From an uncultured Bacteroidales bacterium (GTDB lineage: Bacteria; Bacteroidota; Bacteroidia; Bacteroidales; UBA932), in assembly GCA_946187865.1 (NCBI GenBank), contig CAMHST010000007.1:1-59832 (forward strand): 59,832 bases of DNA. Reading direction: 5' to 3'. The translations under genes were made by a program, and so were the position numbers. A model generated the notes under the pieces. It was given only the letters and a program-made list of their open reading frames with translations, ran no database searches and was not told the origin of the DNA. Of the stretch, positions 22,704 through 31,771 are shown in pieces (position 1 is the stretch's first letter; each line of letters opens with the position of its first letter).

Positions 22704-25700
22704 TTAGTTCTTGGCGGCCTTGCGGGCAGCCTTGCGTTCCCGGCGGCGGGCACGGTGCTCGGTGAACCCGCAGTACAGGACCGGAATGAGCACCAGGGTA
22801 ATCAGGGTGGAAATGCTCAGACCCCAGGCCACGGTGACACCCAAGCCTTTCCACATCTCGGAGCCTTCCCCGGTACCCAGCGCCATGGGCAGCATGCCCA
22901 GCACGGTGGTCAGGGTGGTCATCAGGATCGGGCGCAGACGGCTCTTGGCCGCCGTGACGGAACTCTCCCGCACGCTCATGCCCCGTTCCTGGCACAGGAT
23001 GGTGTAGTCAATCAGGACGATACCGTTTTTCACCACGATACCCAGCAGGATGATGACACCGATCAGGGACATCACCCCCACAGCCATCCCGTGAATCATA
23101 TTGCCCAGCGCCACGCCCGTCAGGGCGAACGGGATGGAGAACATAATCACGAACGGTCCCATGAAGGACTCGAACTGGGAGGCCATCACCATGTACACCA
23201 GAATCACAATCAGGATCATCAGGAGCAGCATGTCGGAGAACATGTCCTGCTGCTCTTCGTAGTCGCCGCCAATCCGCCAGGACATTTCCGGCGGGAGCGG
23301 TTTCTGGTTCATCAGGGCGGTAACCACATCCACGCCCTGGCTCAGCGCCTTGCCCTGGGCCATCATGCCGGTGACGGAGATGTAACGCTCGCGGTTTTTG
23401 CGCTGGATGGTGGGCGGCACCTTGGATTCTACGATCCGGCCCAGGTCGCGCACCTTGATGCCCCGGCCCTGGGCATTGTAGATCAGGATGTTCTCAATAT
23501 CCTCCACACTCTTGCGGAACTCCGGAGCAAAGCGGACACGGATATTGTACTCCTCGCCGTCTTCCCGGTAGAAAGAAGCCACCGTACCGCTCATGGCCGC
23601 ACTCACGGAAGCGGCGGCCGTGGTGGAAGTAAGGCCGTTGAGGGCCAGTTTTTCCCGGTCGAAGTCTACCTCGTATTCCGGCGTGTACTGGTCCCGGCTG
23701 ATGATCACCTGGGCAAAGCTGCCCTCGTCCAGCATCCGCTGGCGAAGGTCGCGGGCGGCATCCTCGGTGGACTCAAAGTCAAATCCGTAGATTTCCGCCA
23801 CCACGCTGGCGCGTCCGCCCATGCCCATGCCGCCTTCCGTGACGGTGGACTTGTTGATCTCGGGGAACAGGGCCAGGTCGGCGCGGATGATATCGGCAAT
23901 CTCGGAAGTGGAACGCTTGCGCTCTTCCATGGAGCCCACATTGATATTCATGGAAATCAGGTAGGCGCCGTTGTTGCGCATGGAGGCAAAGGCATTGTCG
24001 GAGTCGGCCTGGCCGAAACTGTAGCTGAGTACCTTAATCTCAGGGACATCCGCCGCGATGCGTTCATACACGCGGGCGGCCAGGTCCCCCGTCACTTCCT
24101 GCGCCGTACCAATGGGCAGCTCTACGGAAACCGTGATGCGGCCCTGGTCCTGCGTCGGGAAGTATTCGGTCTTCATCTGGGGCAGATAGAGGGCAAGGAC
24201 GCCCACAAAAATGGCCAGGGAGACAAACAGGACAAGCTTTTTGCGGTTCATGCACCAGCCGATGAAACGGGAGTAGCCGCGGGAGATGCCGTCCAGGAAC
24301 TTGTTCACCGGGCCGAAGATGGCCAGGTGCAGCTTGCCGGTCTTGGGTTTGTTGCTCAGCAGCAGCGAGCACATCATGGGGACCAGCGTAAGGGCTGCCG
24401 TGGTGGACACGATCATGATGATGGACACAATCCAGCCCAGTTGCTTGAACATGATGCCCGTCATGCCGGAAATCATGGTCAGCGGGAGGAATACGCACAG
24501 CATGGTGAGGGTGGAGGCAATCACGGAGATGCCCACCTCGGACGTGCCGTGGACAGCCGCCTCCTTGGGTTTTTCTCCCCGCTCCAGGTGCGTGGTCACA
24601 TTCTCCAGCACCACGATGGCATCGTCCACCACCATGCCGATGGCAATGGCCAGGGCGCTCATGGAAATGATGTTCAGGGTGTTCCCGGTGGCGAACAGGT
24701 ACACCAGCGAGGCCAGCAGGGCCACCGGAATGGAAAGCACCACGATGAAGGTGGCTCTCCACCGGCCCAGGAACAGGAACACCACCAGCATCACCACCAG
24801 GAAAATGATGATAATGGTCTCTTTGAGGGAATCGATGGTGCGGATAATGTTGTCCGACGAATCCACGACCGTGGTAATCTTGACGTCCGAGGGAAGATCC
24901 TCCTGAAGCCGGGCCAGTTCCTTTTTCACATCCCGGATTACGTTCACGGTGTTGTACCCCGACTGGCGCTGGATGATAATCTGCGCACCCCGGACACCGT
25001 TGGTGAAGGATTCCTGTGATTTCTCTTCCAGTCCGTCATGCACCCGGGCCACATCCCGGAGGTAAATGGCGTTGCCGTTATAAGACCCCAGCACAATGTC
25101 CAGCAGTTCAGAGGGTTCCTGGAACTCCTTTTTGATACGGAGCGTATAGGTTTCCGAGCCGATGTCGATGCTGCCGGAAGGGACATTCCGGTTTTCCGCC
25201 GCAATCACCTGCGAGATGGAGGCGATGGTGAGCCCGTAGGCTTCCAGCTTGGTGGGGTCGCAGTAAACCTGGATTTCCCGCTGGGGGGCGCCGGAAACGG
25301 ATACCGTACCCACACCCGAAACGCGGGCCAGCGGCGTAGCCAGCCTGTCGTCCAGGATTTTGTCCAGGGCACTCACGCTCTGGTCGGCCGTGGCGGAGAG
25401 AATCATGATGGGCATGTCGTCCACACTGAACTTGAAGATGGTGGGCGATGACGCGCCGTCCGGCAGGGTCTGTGCCACCATGTCCAGTTTGTCGCGGACG
25501 TCGTTGGTGGCCACCTCGATATCCGTTCCGTATTCAAATTCCAGGGTGAGGACGGAAATGTTCTCACGCGAATTGGAAGTAATGTCCTTCAAGTTGGACA
25601 CACCGTTCAGGGAGTTCTCCAGAACCTTGGTCAGGTTGTTCTCCACGTCTTCGGCACTGGCTCCGGGATAGGAGCTCATCACCATGATCACGTTGGACTC

Positions 25701-25820
25701 CACATCCGGGAAATTGTCCACGGGGAGCCGCGTGAGGGCGAAAACACCCAGGATGGCGAAGGCCAGGAAGATCAGGGCGGTGGTGACCGGCTTGTTTACG
25801 GCTGATCTGTAAATGCTCAT
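22704..25820 (-). CDS. RND multidrug efflux permease (AcrB/MexB type)
   Basis: 1038-aa inner-membrane proton antiporter that exports drugs or other hydrophobic molecules through the periplasm. Twelve transmembrane helices are expected; the first is PVTTALIFLAFAILGVFAL (11-29). The proton-relay aspartates are D399 and D400 in AIGMVVDDAIVV, within TM4. TM7-12 lie in the second half (from about residue 520), ending LVLIPVLYCGF plus a basic tail. The two large periplasmic loops (about 30-335 and 555-870) are complete. It is followed by PG0541 and preceded by the adaptor gene (11 bp). Confidence 0.95.
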   Translation of the reverse strand: MSIYRSAVNKPVTTALIFLAFAILGVFALTRLPVDNFPDVESNVIMVMSSYPGASAEDVENNLTKVLENSLNGVSNLKDITSNSRENISVLTLEFEYGTDIEVATNDVRDKLDMVAQTLPDGASSPTIFKFSVDDMPIMILSATADQSVSALDKILDDRLATPLARVSGVGTVSVSGAPQREIQVYCDPTKLEAYGLTIASISQVIAAENRNVPSGSIDIGSETYTLRIKKEFQEPSELLDIVLGSYNGNAIYLRDVARVHDGLEEKSQESFTNGVRGAQIIIQRQSGYNTVNVIRDVKKELARLQEDLPSDVKITTVVDSSDNIIRTIDSLKETIIIIFLVVMLVVFLFLGRWRATFIVVLSIPVALLASLVYLFATGNTLNIISMSALAIAIGMVVDDAIVVLENVTTHLERGEKPKEAAVHGTSEVGISVIASTLTMLCVFLPLTMISGMTGIMFKQLGWIVSIIMIVSTTAALTLVPMMCSLLLSNKPKTGKLHLAIFGPVNKFLDGISRGYSRFIGWCMNRKKLVLFVSLAIFVGVLALYLPQMKTEYFPTQDQGRITVSVELPIGTAQEVTGDLAARVYERIAADVPEIKVLSYSFGQADSDNAFASMRNNGAYLISMNINVGSMEERKRSTSEIADIIRADLALFPEINKSTVTEGGMGMGGRASVVAEIYGFDFESTEDAARDLRQRMLDEGSFAQVIISRDQYTPEYEVDFDREKLALNGLTSTTAAASVSAAMSGTVASFYREDGEEYNIRVRFAPEFRKSVEDIENILIYNAQGRGIKVRDLGRIVESKVPPTIQRKNRERYISVTGMMAQGKALSQGVDVVTALMNQKPLPPEMSWRIGGDYEEQQDMFSDMLLLMILIVILVYMVMASQFESFMGPFVIMFSIPFALTGVALGNMIHGMAVGVMSLIGVIILLGIVVKNGIVLIDYTILCQERGMSVRESSVTAAKSRLRPILMTTLTTVLGMLPMALGTGEGSEMWKGLGVTVAWGLSISTLITLVLIPVLYCGFTEHRARRRERKAARKAAKN

Positions 25821-25831
25821 ACCTTGCTGCC

Positions 25832-26869
25832 CTACTTGTTAAGAACCTGGACCTTCACGCCGTCCTTGAGGGCGGCCTGACCCTTGTAAACGACTACGTC
25901 ACCCTCGGAGAGGCCTTCGGTAATCTCGTATTCCGTGCCGATATGCCGGCCGGTGCCCACGGGAACGTATTTCACCGTGTTGTCGGCCCCCAGCAGGTAC
26001 ACGAAACGCTGGCCGGTCCCTTCCTGCTTCACCAGGCACATGTCCGGGATCACGATGCTGTGGTTGGTTCCGTAATTCACGCTCACGCGGGCATACATGC
26101 CCGGACGCAGCGCCCGGTCGGAGTTGGTGACATGCACCTCTGCGCTGAAGGTGTGGGTGGCGGCGTTGATGGTGGGATACAGGCGCTCCACCTTGCCGGT
26201 GAACGTGCGTCCCGGGAGGGCGTCGGCCGTGATGGTCACGGTGTCTCCCTTCTTCACCTTGGTGTACTCGCTCTCGGAGATGCCCACGAGCAGTTTCACG
26301 GGCACCACCTGCTGCACCGTGAACAGCGGGGCGCTCATGGAGAACATATCTCCCACGTCAAAATTGCGGGCGGTCACAAAACCGGTAATGGGCGTGCGCA
26401 GGATGGTGTTTTCCAGCATGTTCTCGTAATTGGTGCGACGCACTTTATAGCCCAGCTCGGCCGTCTCAAAGTCGCTCTGGGACACGCCGCCGCTTTCATA
26501 GAGGCTTTTCAGGCGCTGGTACTCGATCTCGTCGTTCTGGACCTGAAGTTCCAGCTGTTCCAGCTGCAGGCGGTCCATCTCGGCCAGTACCTGGCCTTTG
26601 GTCACATAGTCGCCCACTTCCACATTGATTTTCCGGATACGGCCGCCGGACTGCGGCATGATGTTGTTGGTGGCGAAGGCCTCCACGGTAGAGGCATAGG
26701 AGGTAACCTGATCCACATCCCGGGACGTGGCGGTGATTACCTCTACGCCGGGGGTCACAGCGGCAGGAATGCCGGGGCCGGGCTGGGAGGCGGGAGAATT
26801 GCCGTTCCCATTTCCGCAGGAGAAGGCTGCAAAAGCGGCAGCGGCCAGTACGATGATTCTTGTTTTCAT
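25832..26869 (-). CDS. RND efflux periplasmic adaptor (MFP) lipoprotein
   Basis: 345-aa membrane fusion protein linking the pump to the TolC-type channel. Lipoprotein signal to Cys18 (AAFSC). The lipoyl half-motifs are INVEVGDYVTKGQVLAEMD and ILRTPITGFVTARNFDVGD, flanking an alpha-hairpin of about 60 residues (QLEQLELQVQNDEIEYQRL). Beta-barrel and membrane-proximal domains follow (VERLYPTINAATHTFSAEVH). The gene order TolC-adaptor-permease on the minus strand is standard for Bacteroidota. Confidence 0.94.
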   Translation of the reverse strand: MKTRIIVLAAAAFAAFSCGNGNGNSPASQPGPGIPAAVTPGVEVITATSRDVDQVTSYASTVEAFATNNIMPQSGGRIRKINVEVGDYVTKGQVLAEMDRLQLEQLELQVQNDEIEYQRLKSLYESGGVSQSDFETAELGYKVRRTNYENMLENTILRTPITGFVTARNFDVGDMFSMSAPLFTVQQVVPVKLLVGISESEYTKVKKGDTVTITADALPGRTFTGKVERLYPTINAATHTFSAEVHVTNSDRALRPGMYARVSVNYGTNHSIVIPDMCLVKQEGTGQRFVYLLGADNTVKYVPVGTGRHIGTEYEITEGLSEGDVVVYKGQAALKDGVKVQVLNK

Positions 26870-26882
26870 ATATTTCTGTCTT

Positions 26883-28412
26883 TTATTTTTCCAATGTCGC
26901 GGCCTCGTCGGTGAAGTCGTAGCCCAGGGTCTGTTCCAGCCCGGCCTTGGCGTTCACAAAATTGTAAACCGCCTGCAGGGCCTGCAGTTTGGTCTGGGTA
27001 AGGGTGAGCTCGGTGTTGTTCAGGTCAGTCAGGGTGCTCCGGCCCACCTGGTAGCTCTTGGCGGCGATGTCGTAGGCCTTCTCGGCCGACTTCAACGCCT
27101 CCTTAGCGGAATCGTAGGACCTCATGGAAGTCTCCATGGTGGAGAGGCTCTGACGGATGCCGATCCGCAGCTGGCGCTCTGCATTCACGCGCTGCAGATC
27201 CAGTTCCGCCGCCTGCACCCGGGCCTGCTTCACGGCGTGGTAACGCTGTCCGCCGGAGAAGATCGGGATGCTCAGGGAGAACACCAACGTACTGGAAGGC
27301 AGCCATTTCCACTGGCTCAGGTTGAACTTGTCGCTCTGCGTATAGTAGTTATAGGACACCTGCATGGACAGGGACGGCAGGTATGCGTACTGCTGCATGC
27401 GGATCTGTTTGGCCAGCATTTCGGCCTGGGTGGCCAGCTGGCGCATCTGGGAGTTGCGGTCCAGGGAAGCCTCCTGCCCCTCGTTGACGTCGAAGAACAT
27501 GTGGGAGGCGTAGTCTTCCAGGGCGCCGGCCACGTCGATGTCCATATCCAGGTCTACGCCCATCACGGCTTTGAGCTGCCACAGGGCCAGCGAGATGGAA
27601 TTCTCTGCATTGTACAGGTTGGGGACCGCCGCAGCCACGCTGGACTGCGCACGGGCCAGGTCCATTTCGGAGGCCTTCTGGGCATTGTAGCGCATCTGGG
27701 TGAGCTTGAAGTTCTCTACGGCATTCTCGTACACGGCGTTGTACACATCGTACGAGGCTTTGGCCATGAGCACGGAGAAGAAAGCCTGCTTGACGGACGT
27801 AACCGTTCCCAGACGGCTTTCCCGGGCCTGTTCAACGGCCAGTTCCACCTGGTCGCCGGTGAGCCGGAGGCTCTCCCACAGCTGGACATTCACCAGCGGC
27901 ATGGCGGCCGAAACGCCGAAGGTGACCTGGTTGCGGCGGCCCATCTCAATAGGGTCGCTGCTGGAGGAAGTGGTTTCTTCCTGGGCCGGAGCAATGTAAG
28001 GGACAAACGGCGTACCGGTTACCGCGTACAGCTGCTGGATATAATACATGATGGGCTCGAAGGCCGACATGAACATGGAGGCCATGCCGCCGCCACCGCC
28101 CGAAGAACCCTCGCTGTCGTCGTCCGAGCCGAAGAACACCTTCTGTTTCTGGATGGCATAGCTGTACATGCCGGAGGCGCTGATCTGGGGGAACAGGGCG
28201 CCGTAAGCGCCTTTGCGTGCATACTCGTTGCGCTGGACTTCCATATCCGCCACTTTCACGGACACATTCTCGGAGAGGGCAATCTTGAGGGCGTCGTCCA
28301 GGGTGAGCACCAGGGTGGTATCCCCCGCGGGACGCTCCTTCGAATTAAACTGAGCCTGCGCTGCCAGGGGAAGCAGGAGCACAAGCAAGAGAAAGCATTT
28401 TTTTATACACAT
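26883..28412 (-). CDS. TolC-family outer-membrane efflux protein
   Basis: 509 aa. Signal peptide (CFLLLVLLLPLAAQAQ) and two OEP repeats rich in long helices: LTLDDALKIALSENVSVKVA opens repeat 1, and the second repeat ends VGRSTLTDLNNTELTLTQTK, a typical TolC-family signature. A Ser/Gly-rich insert (DDDSEGSSGGGGG) sits at about 95-108, in an external or periplasmic loop. It is the first gene of the efflux operon, with a 120-bp gap upstream holding the lgt terminator. Confidence 0.93.
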   Translation of the reverse strand: MCIKKCFLLLVLLLPLAAQAQFNSKERPAGDTTLVLTLDDALKIALSENVSVKVADMEVQRNEYARKGAYGALFPQISASGMYSYAIQKQKVFFGSDDDSEGSSGGGGGMASMFMSAFEPIMYYIQQLYAVTGTPFVPYIAPAQEETTSSSSDPIEMGRRNQVTFGVSAAMPLVNVQLWESLRLTGDQVELAVEQARESRLGTVTSVKQAFFSVLMAKASYDVYNAVYENAVENFKLTQMRYNAQKASEMDLARAQSSVAAAVPNLYNAENSISLALWQLKAVMGVDLDMDIDVAGALEDYASHMFFDVNEGQEASLDRNSQMRQLATQAEMLAKQIRMQQYAYLPSLSMQVSYNYYTQSDKFNLSQWKWLPSSTLVFSLSIPIFSGGQRYHAVKQARVQAAELDLQRVNAERQLRIGIRQSLSTMETSMRSYDSAKEALKSAEKAYDIAAKSYQVGRSTLTDLNNTELTLTQTKLQALQAVYNFVNAKAGLEQTLGYDFTDEAATLEK

Positions 28413-28465
28413 AAACTAACCTATAGTTCAAATTTGCGACGCCTTTTCGCAGCAAAAAACGCACC

Positions 28466-28494
28466 AAAAAGCGGGTCCTGGCATCAGAACCCGC
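28466..28494 (-). terminator. Intrinsic terminator after lgt
   Basis: GCGGGT and ACCCGC (28471-28476 and 28489-28494) form a six-pair GC-rich stem with a 12-base loop. On the minus strand it is followed by five T (28470-28466). It lies 39 bp after the lgt stop codon and before the efflux operon. Confidence 0.75.
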
Positions 28495-28532
28495 AAAGAT
28501 ACGTAAAAAATAGGATTATTTACTACTTTTAT

Positions 28533-29411
28533 TTATAAAGAATGTGCAAAATGCGTGGGGTCTTTCTTCTTGGGCCCCTGCTCCGGAAGAACGGCCCTGG
28601 CGGGCAGTTTTTTGGTAAAGGCATACACCAGGAAGCCGATACCCAGCAGGACAAAGGGGATGCTCAGAAGCTGGCCCATGTTCAGGGCCATGTCGGCCTC
28701 GAAGGCCACCTGGTCGTTCTTGATGAACTCGATGAGGAAGCGGCTGCCGAAGCACACCACCAGGAAAATGCCCACGAAGGTTCCGCGGTACATCTTGTCC
28801 AGGCGTTTCCAATACAGGAACATGAGCACGACACCCAGCAGCAGGTAGGTCAGTCCCTCATAGAGCTGCGTGGGATGGCACGGGACGGTTTCCCCGTTGC
28901 GCTCGAAGATGAAGCCCCAGGGAAGGTCTGTAGGGCCACCGTAAATCTCTGAGTTGAAGAGGTTTCCGGTCCTGATGAAGAAGGCCGCGAACGACACCGG
29001 AATCACCAGATGGTCCAGTACCCATACATAGTCGAACCCGTTCTTTTTCCCGTAGCGGGAGGCGTACCACCAGATGCCCAGCAGAATGGCGATGGTGCCG
29101 CCGTGGCTGGCCAGGCCGCCTTTCCAGGGCATGAAGATTTCCCAGAAGCCCTTCCAGCTTCCCAGGTAATAGTCCGGCTGATAGAACAGGCAGTGTCCCA
29201 GCCGGGCACCCACGATGGTGCAGATCAGGAGCATGTACAGCATGGGGTCCAGCAGGTCCGTATTCACCTTTTCCCGCTGGAAGAAACTTTTCATGATGAA
29301 CCAGCCCAGGATGAACCCGCTCACGAACAGCACCGAGTACCACCGGAGCTCCAGCGAGCCGATGTGCAGGATGGCCGGATCCACATTCCAATGTACTACC
29401 AAATATTCCAT
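28533..29411 (-). CDS. lgt: Prolipoprotein diacylglyceryl transferase
   Basis: Lgt moves diacylglycerol from phosphatidylglycerol to the lipobox cysteine of prolipoproteins, the first step for the many lipoproteins of this window. 292 aa, seven predicted transmembrane helices. The family signature includes the GLASHGGTIAILLG stretch with the essential His, RTGNLFNSEIYG and FGSRFLIEFIKNDQ. The C-terminal tail is basic. The -7 box ends four bases before the ATG, so the mRNA may be leaderless. Confidence 0.95.
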   Translation of the reverse strand: MEYLVVHWNVDPAILHIGSLELRWYSVLFVSGFILGWFIMKSFFQREKVNTDLLDPMLYMLLICTIVGARLGHCLFYQPDYYLGSWKGFWEIFMPWKGGLASHGGTIAILLGIWWYASRYGKKNGFDYVWVLDHLVIPVSFAAFFIRTGNLFNSEIYGGPTDLPWGFIFERNGETVPCHPTQLYEGLTYLLLGVVLMFLYWKRLDKMYRGTFVGIFLVVCFGSRFLIEFIKNDQVAFEADMALNMGQLLSIPFVLLGIGFLVYAFTKKLPARAVLPEQGPKKKDPTHFAHSL

Positions 29412-29415
29412 AAGG

Positions 29416-29423
29416 CAAAGATA
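29416..29423 (-). promoter_or_regulatory. -7 promoter box of lgt
   Basis: TATCTTTG on the minus strand (29423-29416). The ATG (29411) follows after only four bases, the same geometry as rsgA, suggesting a leaderless transcript. Confidence 0.6.
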
Positions 29424-29430
29424 GTGTTTT

Positions 29431-30378
29431 TTATCGTTTCAACCTCACATAAATGCTCAGCGGCAGCGCTTTGCCGAAAGAGTCGTTCAGGGCCAGCTCT
29501 CCGGAGCCCATGTCCTTGAACTGTCCCCGGAAGGCTTCCCGGACCACCGTTTCTCCCAGGGCGGCGCTGTAGCCGTTGGAATAGAGGTTCAGGACCATGA
29601 AGGCGTCCCGTTCGGAGAGGATGGCCGCCACGTTCTGCAGCAGGCCGAACAGGAGCTCGTCCAGTTTCCACTTTTCCCCGTCCGGGCCGTGGCCGTAGGC
29701 GGGCGGGTCCAGGATGATGCCGTCGTACTTGTTACCCCGCTTGGCTTCCCGGCGGGCAAACTTGAGGGCGTCTTCCACTACCCAGCGGATACCGTCCAGA
29801 CCGCTGCGTTCCATGTTTTCCCGGGCCCAGGTGACTACCTGGCGCACAGAATCCAGGTGGGTGACATCGGCTCCGGCGCATTTGGCGGCCAGGGACGCCG
29901 CACCGGTGTAGGCGAACAGGTTCAGGACCTTGGGGGCAGGCAGGCCGTTGGCTTTGTGGATGCGGGCAAGACGGCCGGTTTCCCGGAAGATGAACTCCCA
30001 GTTGGGGGCCTGCTCGGGGAACACGCCCACATGCTTGAAGGAGGTGAGCCCCAGGCGGAGGCTCAGGTGCAGGTCGCTGGCGGCATGGGTTTCCCCGTCC
30101 GGTTCTCCGTTATAGGCAATGCCCCACTGGTCTTCCATCTTTTTGCCGCGTTCCCAAGTGCCGCTGTCTTCCTTGCCGGCCTTGCCGAACCCGGCGCCGG
30201 GACGGAAGGTCACATGGCTAAGACGCTTCCAGTCTGCCTCCGGCAAAGATGGGGTCCAGAGGGCCTTGGGCTCCGGACGACGGAGGACATATTTGCCGAA
30301 GCGCTCCAGTTTTTCGCCGTTGCCGCTGTCCAGGAGTTCGTAGTCTTTCCAGTATTGTGCAGGGTATTCTACCGCCAT
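29431..30378 (-). CDS. Class I SAM-dependent methyltransferase (RlmI-like)
   Basis: 315 aa resembling the C-terminal catalytic half of RlmI/RlmK-type rRNA methyltransferases. The SAM site is LNLFAYTGAASLAAKCAGAD (a common TGA..S loop), then THLDSVRQVVTWARENMERS. ILDPPAYGHGP carries the DPPAYG motif for a base-amino or C5 target, and RREAKRGNKYDGI precedes it. The N-terminal PUA domain of full RlmI is absent. Substrate probably 23S rRNA but not proven. Its promoter abuts that of pgk. Confidence 0.82.
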   Translation of the reverse strand: MAVEYPAQYWKDYELLDSGNGEKLERFGKYVLRRPEPKALWTPSLPEADWKRLSHVTFRPGAGFGKAGKEDSGTWERGKKMEDQWGIAYNGEPDGETHAASDLHLSLRLGLTSFKHVGVFPEQAPNWEFIFRETGRLARIHKANGLPAPKVLNLFAYTGAASLAAKCAGADVTHLDSVRQVVTWARENMERSGLDGIRWVVEDALKFARREAKRGNKYDGIILDPPAYGHGPDGEKWKLDELLFGLLQNVAAILSERDAFMVLNLYSNGYSAALGETVVREAFRGQFKDMGSGELALNDSFGKALPLSIYVRLKR

Positions 30379-30382
30379 ATTT

Positions 30383-30413
30383 TTTGAAATTTATGCAAAG
30401 ATAGTTAAATTTG
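30383..30413. promoter_or_regulatory. Back-to-back divergent promoters (methyltransferase / pgk)
   Basis: The minus-strand -7 box TATCTTTG (30403-30396) and the plus-strand -7 box TAAATTTG (30406-30413) are 2 bp apart. The plus promoter has TTTG at 30383-30386, 19 bp before its -7. Each -33 region lies in the other gene's transcribed leader, so two polymerases could not sit there together. Confidence 0.65.
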
Positions 30414-30447
30414 TAGGCTGATGAAAATTATTTAAACCTATATATCC

Positions 30448-31701
30448 ATGCAACAATTCATCGACAAGTACGACTTCACCGGCAAAAAAGCCATCGTGAG
30501 AGTAGATTTCAACGTCCCGCTCAACGAGCAGTTCGAGATCACGGACGACACCCGTATCCGTCGCGCCATGCCCACCCTGAAAAAGGTGCTCGCAAGTGGC
30601 GGATCCCTCATCATCATGTCCCACCTGGGACGTCCCAAGAAAGTGGATCCCAAGTTCTCCCTGAAGCACATCGTGGGCCGCGTAAGCGAATGCCTGGGCG
30701 TTCCCGTCCAGTTTGCCGATGACTGCCAGAAGGCAGATGCACAGGCCGCCGCCCTCAAACCCGGCGAAGCCCTCCTGCTGGAAAACCTGCGTTTCTATGC
30801 AGAGGAAGAAGGCAAACCCCGCGGCCTGGCAGAGGATGCCACCGACGAGGAGAAGAAGGCCGCCAAGAAGGTGGTGAAAGAGTCCCAGAAGGAGTTCGTC
30901 AAGAAGCTTGCCTCCTATGCAGACTGCTACATCAACGACGCCTTCGGCACCGCCCACCGCGCCCATGCCTCCACCGCCCTCATCGCCGAGTACTTCCCCA
31001 ACGACAAGATGTTCGGCTACCTGATGGAAGGCGAGATCAAGGCTATCGACAACGTGCTCAAAAACGCCCAGCGTCCCCTTACCGCCATCATCGGCGGTTC
31101 CAAGGTGAGCTCCAAGCTGGCCGTCCTGAAGAACCTCGTCGGCAAGGTGGACAACCTGATCATCGGCGGCGGTATGGGTTACACCTTCATCAAGGCCAAG
31201 GGCGGCAAGATCGGCCTGTCCCTGCACGAGGATGAACTGATTCCGGATGCCCTCGAAATCATGAAAGAGGCCAAGGAGCGCGGCGTGAACCTGTCCCTGA
31301 GCGTGGCTACCGTATGCGGCCAGGCCTTCGACAACGATACGCCCCGCAAGATCTTCCCCATCAACGAAATCCCGGACGACTGGGAAGGCATGGACGCCGC
31401 ACCCGAGTCCCTGGAGAACTGGAAGAAGATCATCCTCAGCTCCAAGACCATCCTCTGGAACGGCCCCGTGGGCGTATTCGAGCTCCCGAACTTTGCCAAG
31501 GGTACCCTCCAGATCGCCGAAGACCTGGCAGAAGCCACCAAGAACGGCGCCTACACCCTGGTGGGCGGCGGTGACTCCGTGGCCGCTGTCACCCAGATGG
31601 GCTACGCCGACAAAGTGAGCTACGTCTCCACCGGCGGCGGCGCCATGCTGGAAGCCATCGAAGGCAAGGTCCTCCCCGGCATCGCAGCCATCCAGGACTA
31701 A
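30448..31701 (+). CDS. pgk: Phosphoglycerate kinase
   Basis: Glycolytic enzyme transferring phosphate from 1,3-bisphosphoglycerate to ADP. 417 aa. N-domain: [20 protein letters not shown] and [10 protein letters not shown] (substrate site). C-domain nucleotide site: [10 protein letters not shown] and the hinge signature [20 protein letters not shown], then the [14 protein letters not shown] tail. It is complete and monocistronic, with a strong terminator 14 bp after the stop. Codon use is strongly biased to C-ending codons, as expected of a highly expressed gene. Confidence 0.97.
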   Translation: MQQFIDKYDFTGKKAIVRVDFNVPLNEQFEITDDTRIRRAMPTLKKVLASGGSLIIMSHLGRPKKVDPKFSLKHIVGRVSECLGVPVQFADDCQKADAQAAALKPGEALLLENLRFYAEEEGKPRGLAEDATDEEKKAAKKVVKESQKEFVKKLASYADCYINDAFGTAHRAHASTALIAEYFPNDKMFGYLMEGEIKAIDNVLKNAQRPLTAIIGGSKVSSKLAVLKNLVGKVDNLIIGGGMGYTFIKAKGGKIGLSLHEDELIPDALEIMKEAKERGVNLSLSVATVCGQAFDNDTPRKIFPINEIPDDWEGMDAAPESLENWKKIILSSKTILWNGPVGVFELPNFAKGTLQIAEDLAEATKNGAYTLVGGGDSVAAVTQMGYADKVSYVSTGGGAMLEAIEGKVLPGIAAIQD

Positions 31702-31715
31702 GCTCCGGAAAGCAG

Positions 31716-31752
31716 AAAAAACCGGCCCAGGAATATCCTGAGCCGGTTTTTT
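31716..31752. terminator. Bidirectional intrinsic terminator between pgk and the DUF2723 gene
   Basis: A(6)CCGGC (31716-31726) pairs with GCCGGT(6) (31742-31752), and inside CAGGA (31728-31732) pairs with TCCTG (31736-31740). A-run and T-run flank the stem, so it works for pgk on the plus strand and for the convergent DUF2723 gene (stop at 31772) on the minus strand. Confidence 0.9.
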
Positions 31753-31771
31753 GTTGATCCTGCGCGCCGTG

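Noticed and set aside
22755..25019. A 754-codon open frame on the plus strand opposite the RND permease
   Set aside because: Antisense shadow of the permease; it is His/Asp/Gln-rich and has no signal or motif. The permease on the minus strand is complete and well conserved.
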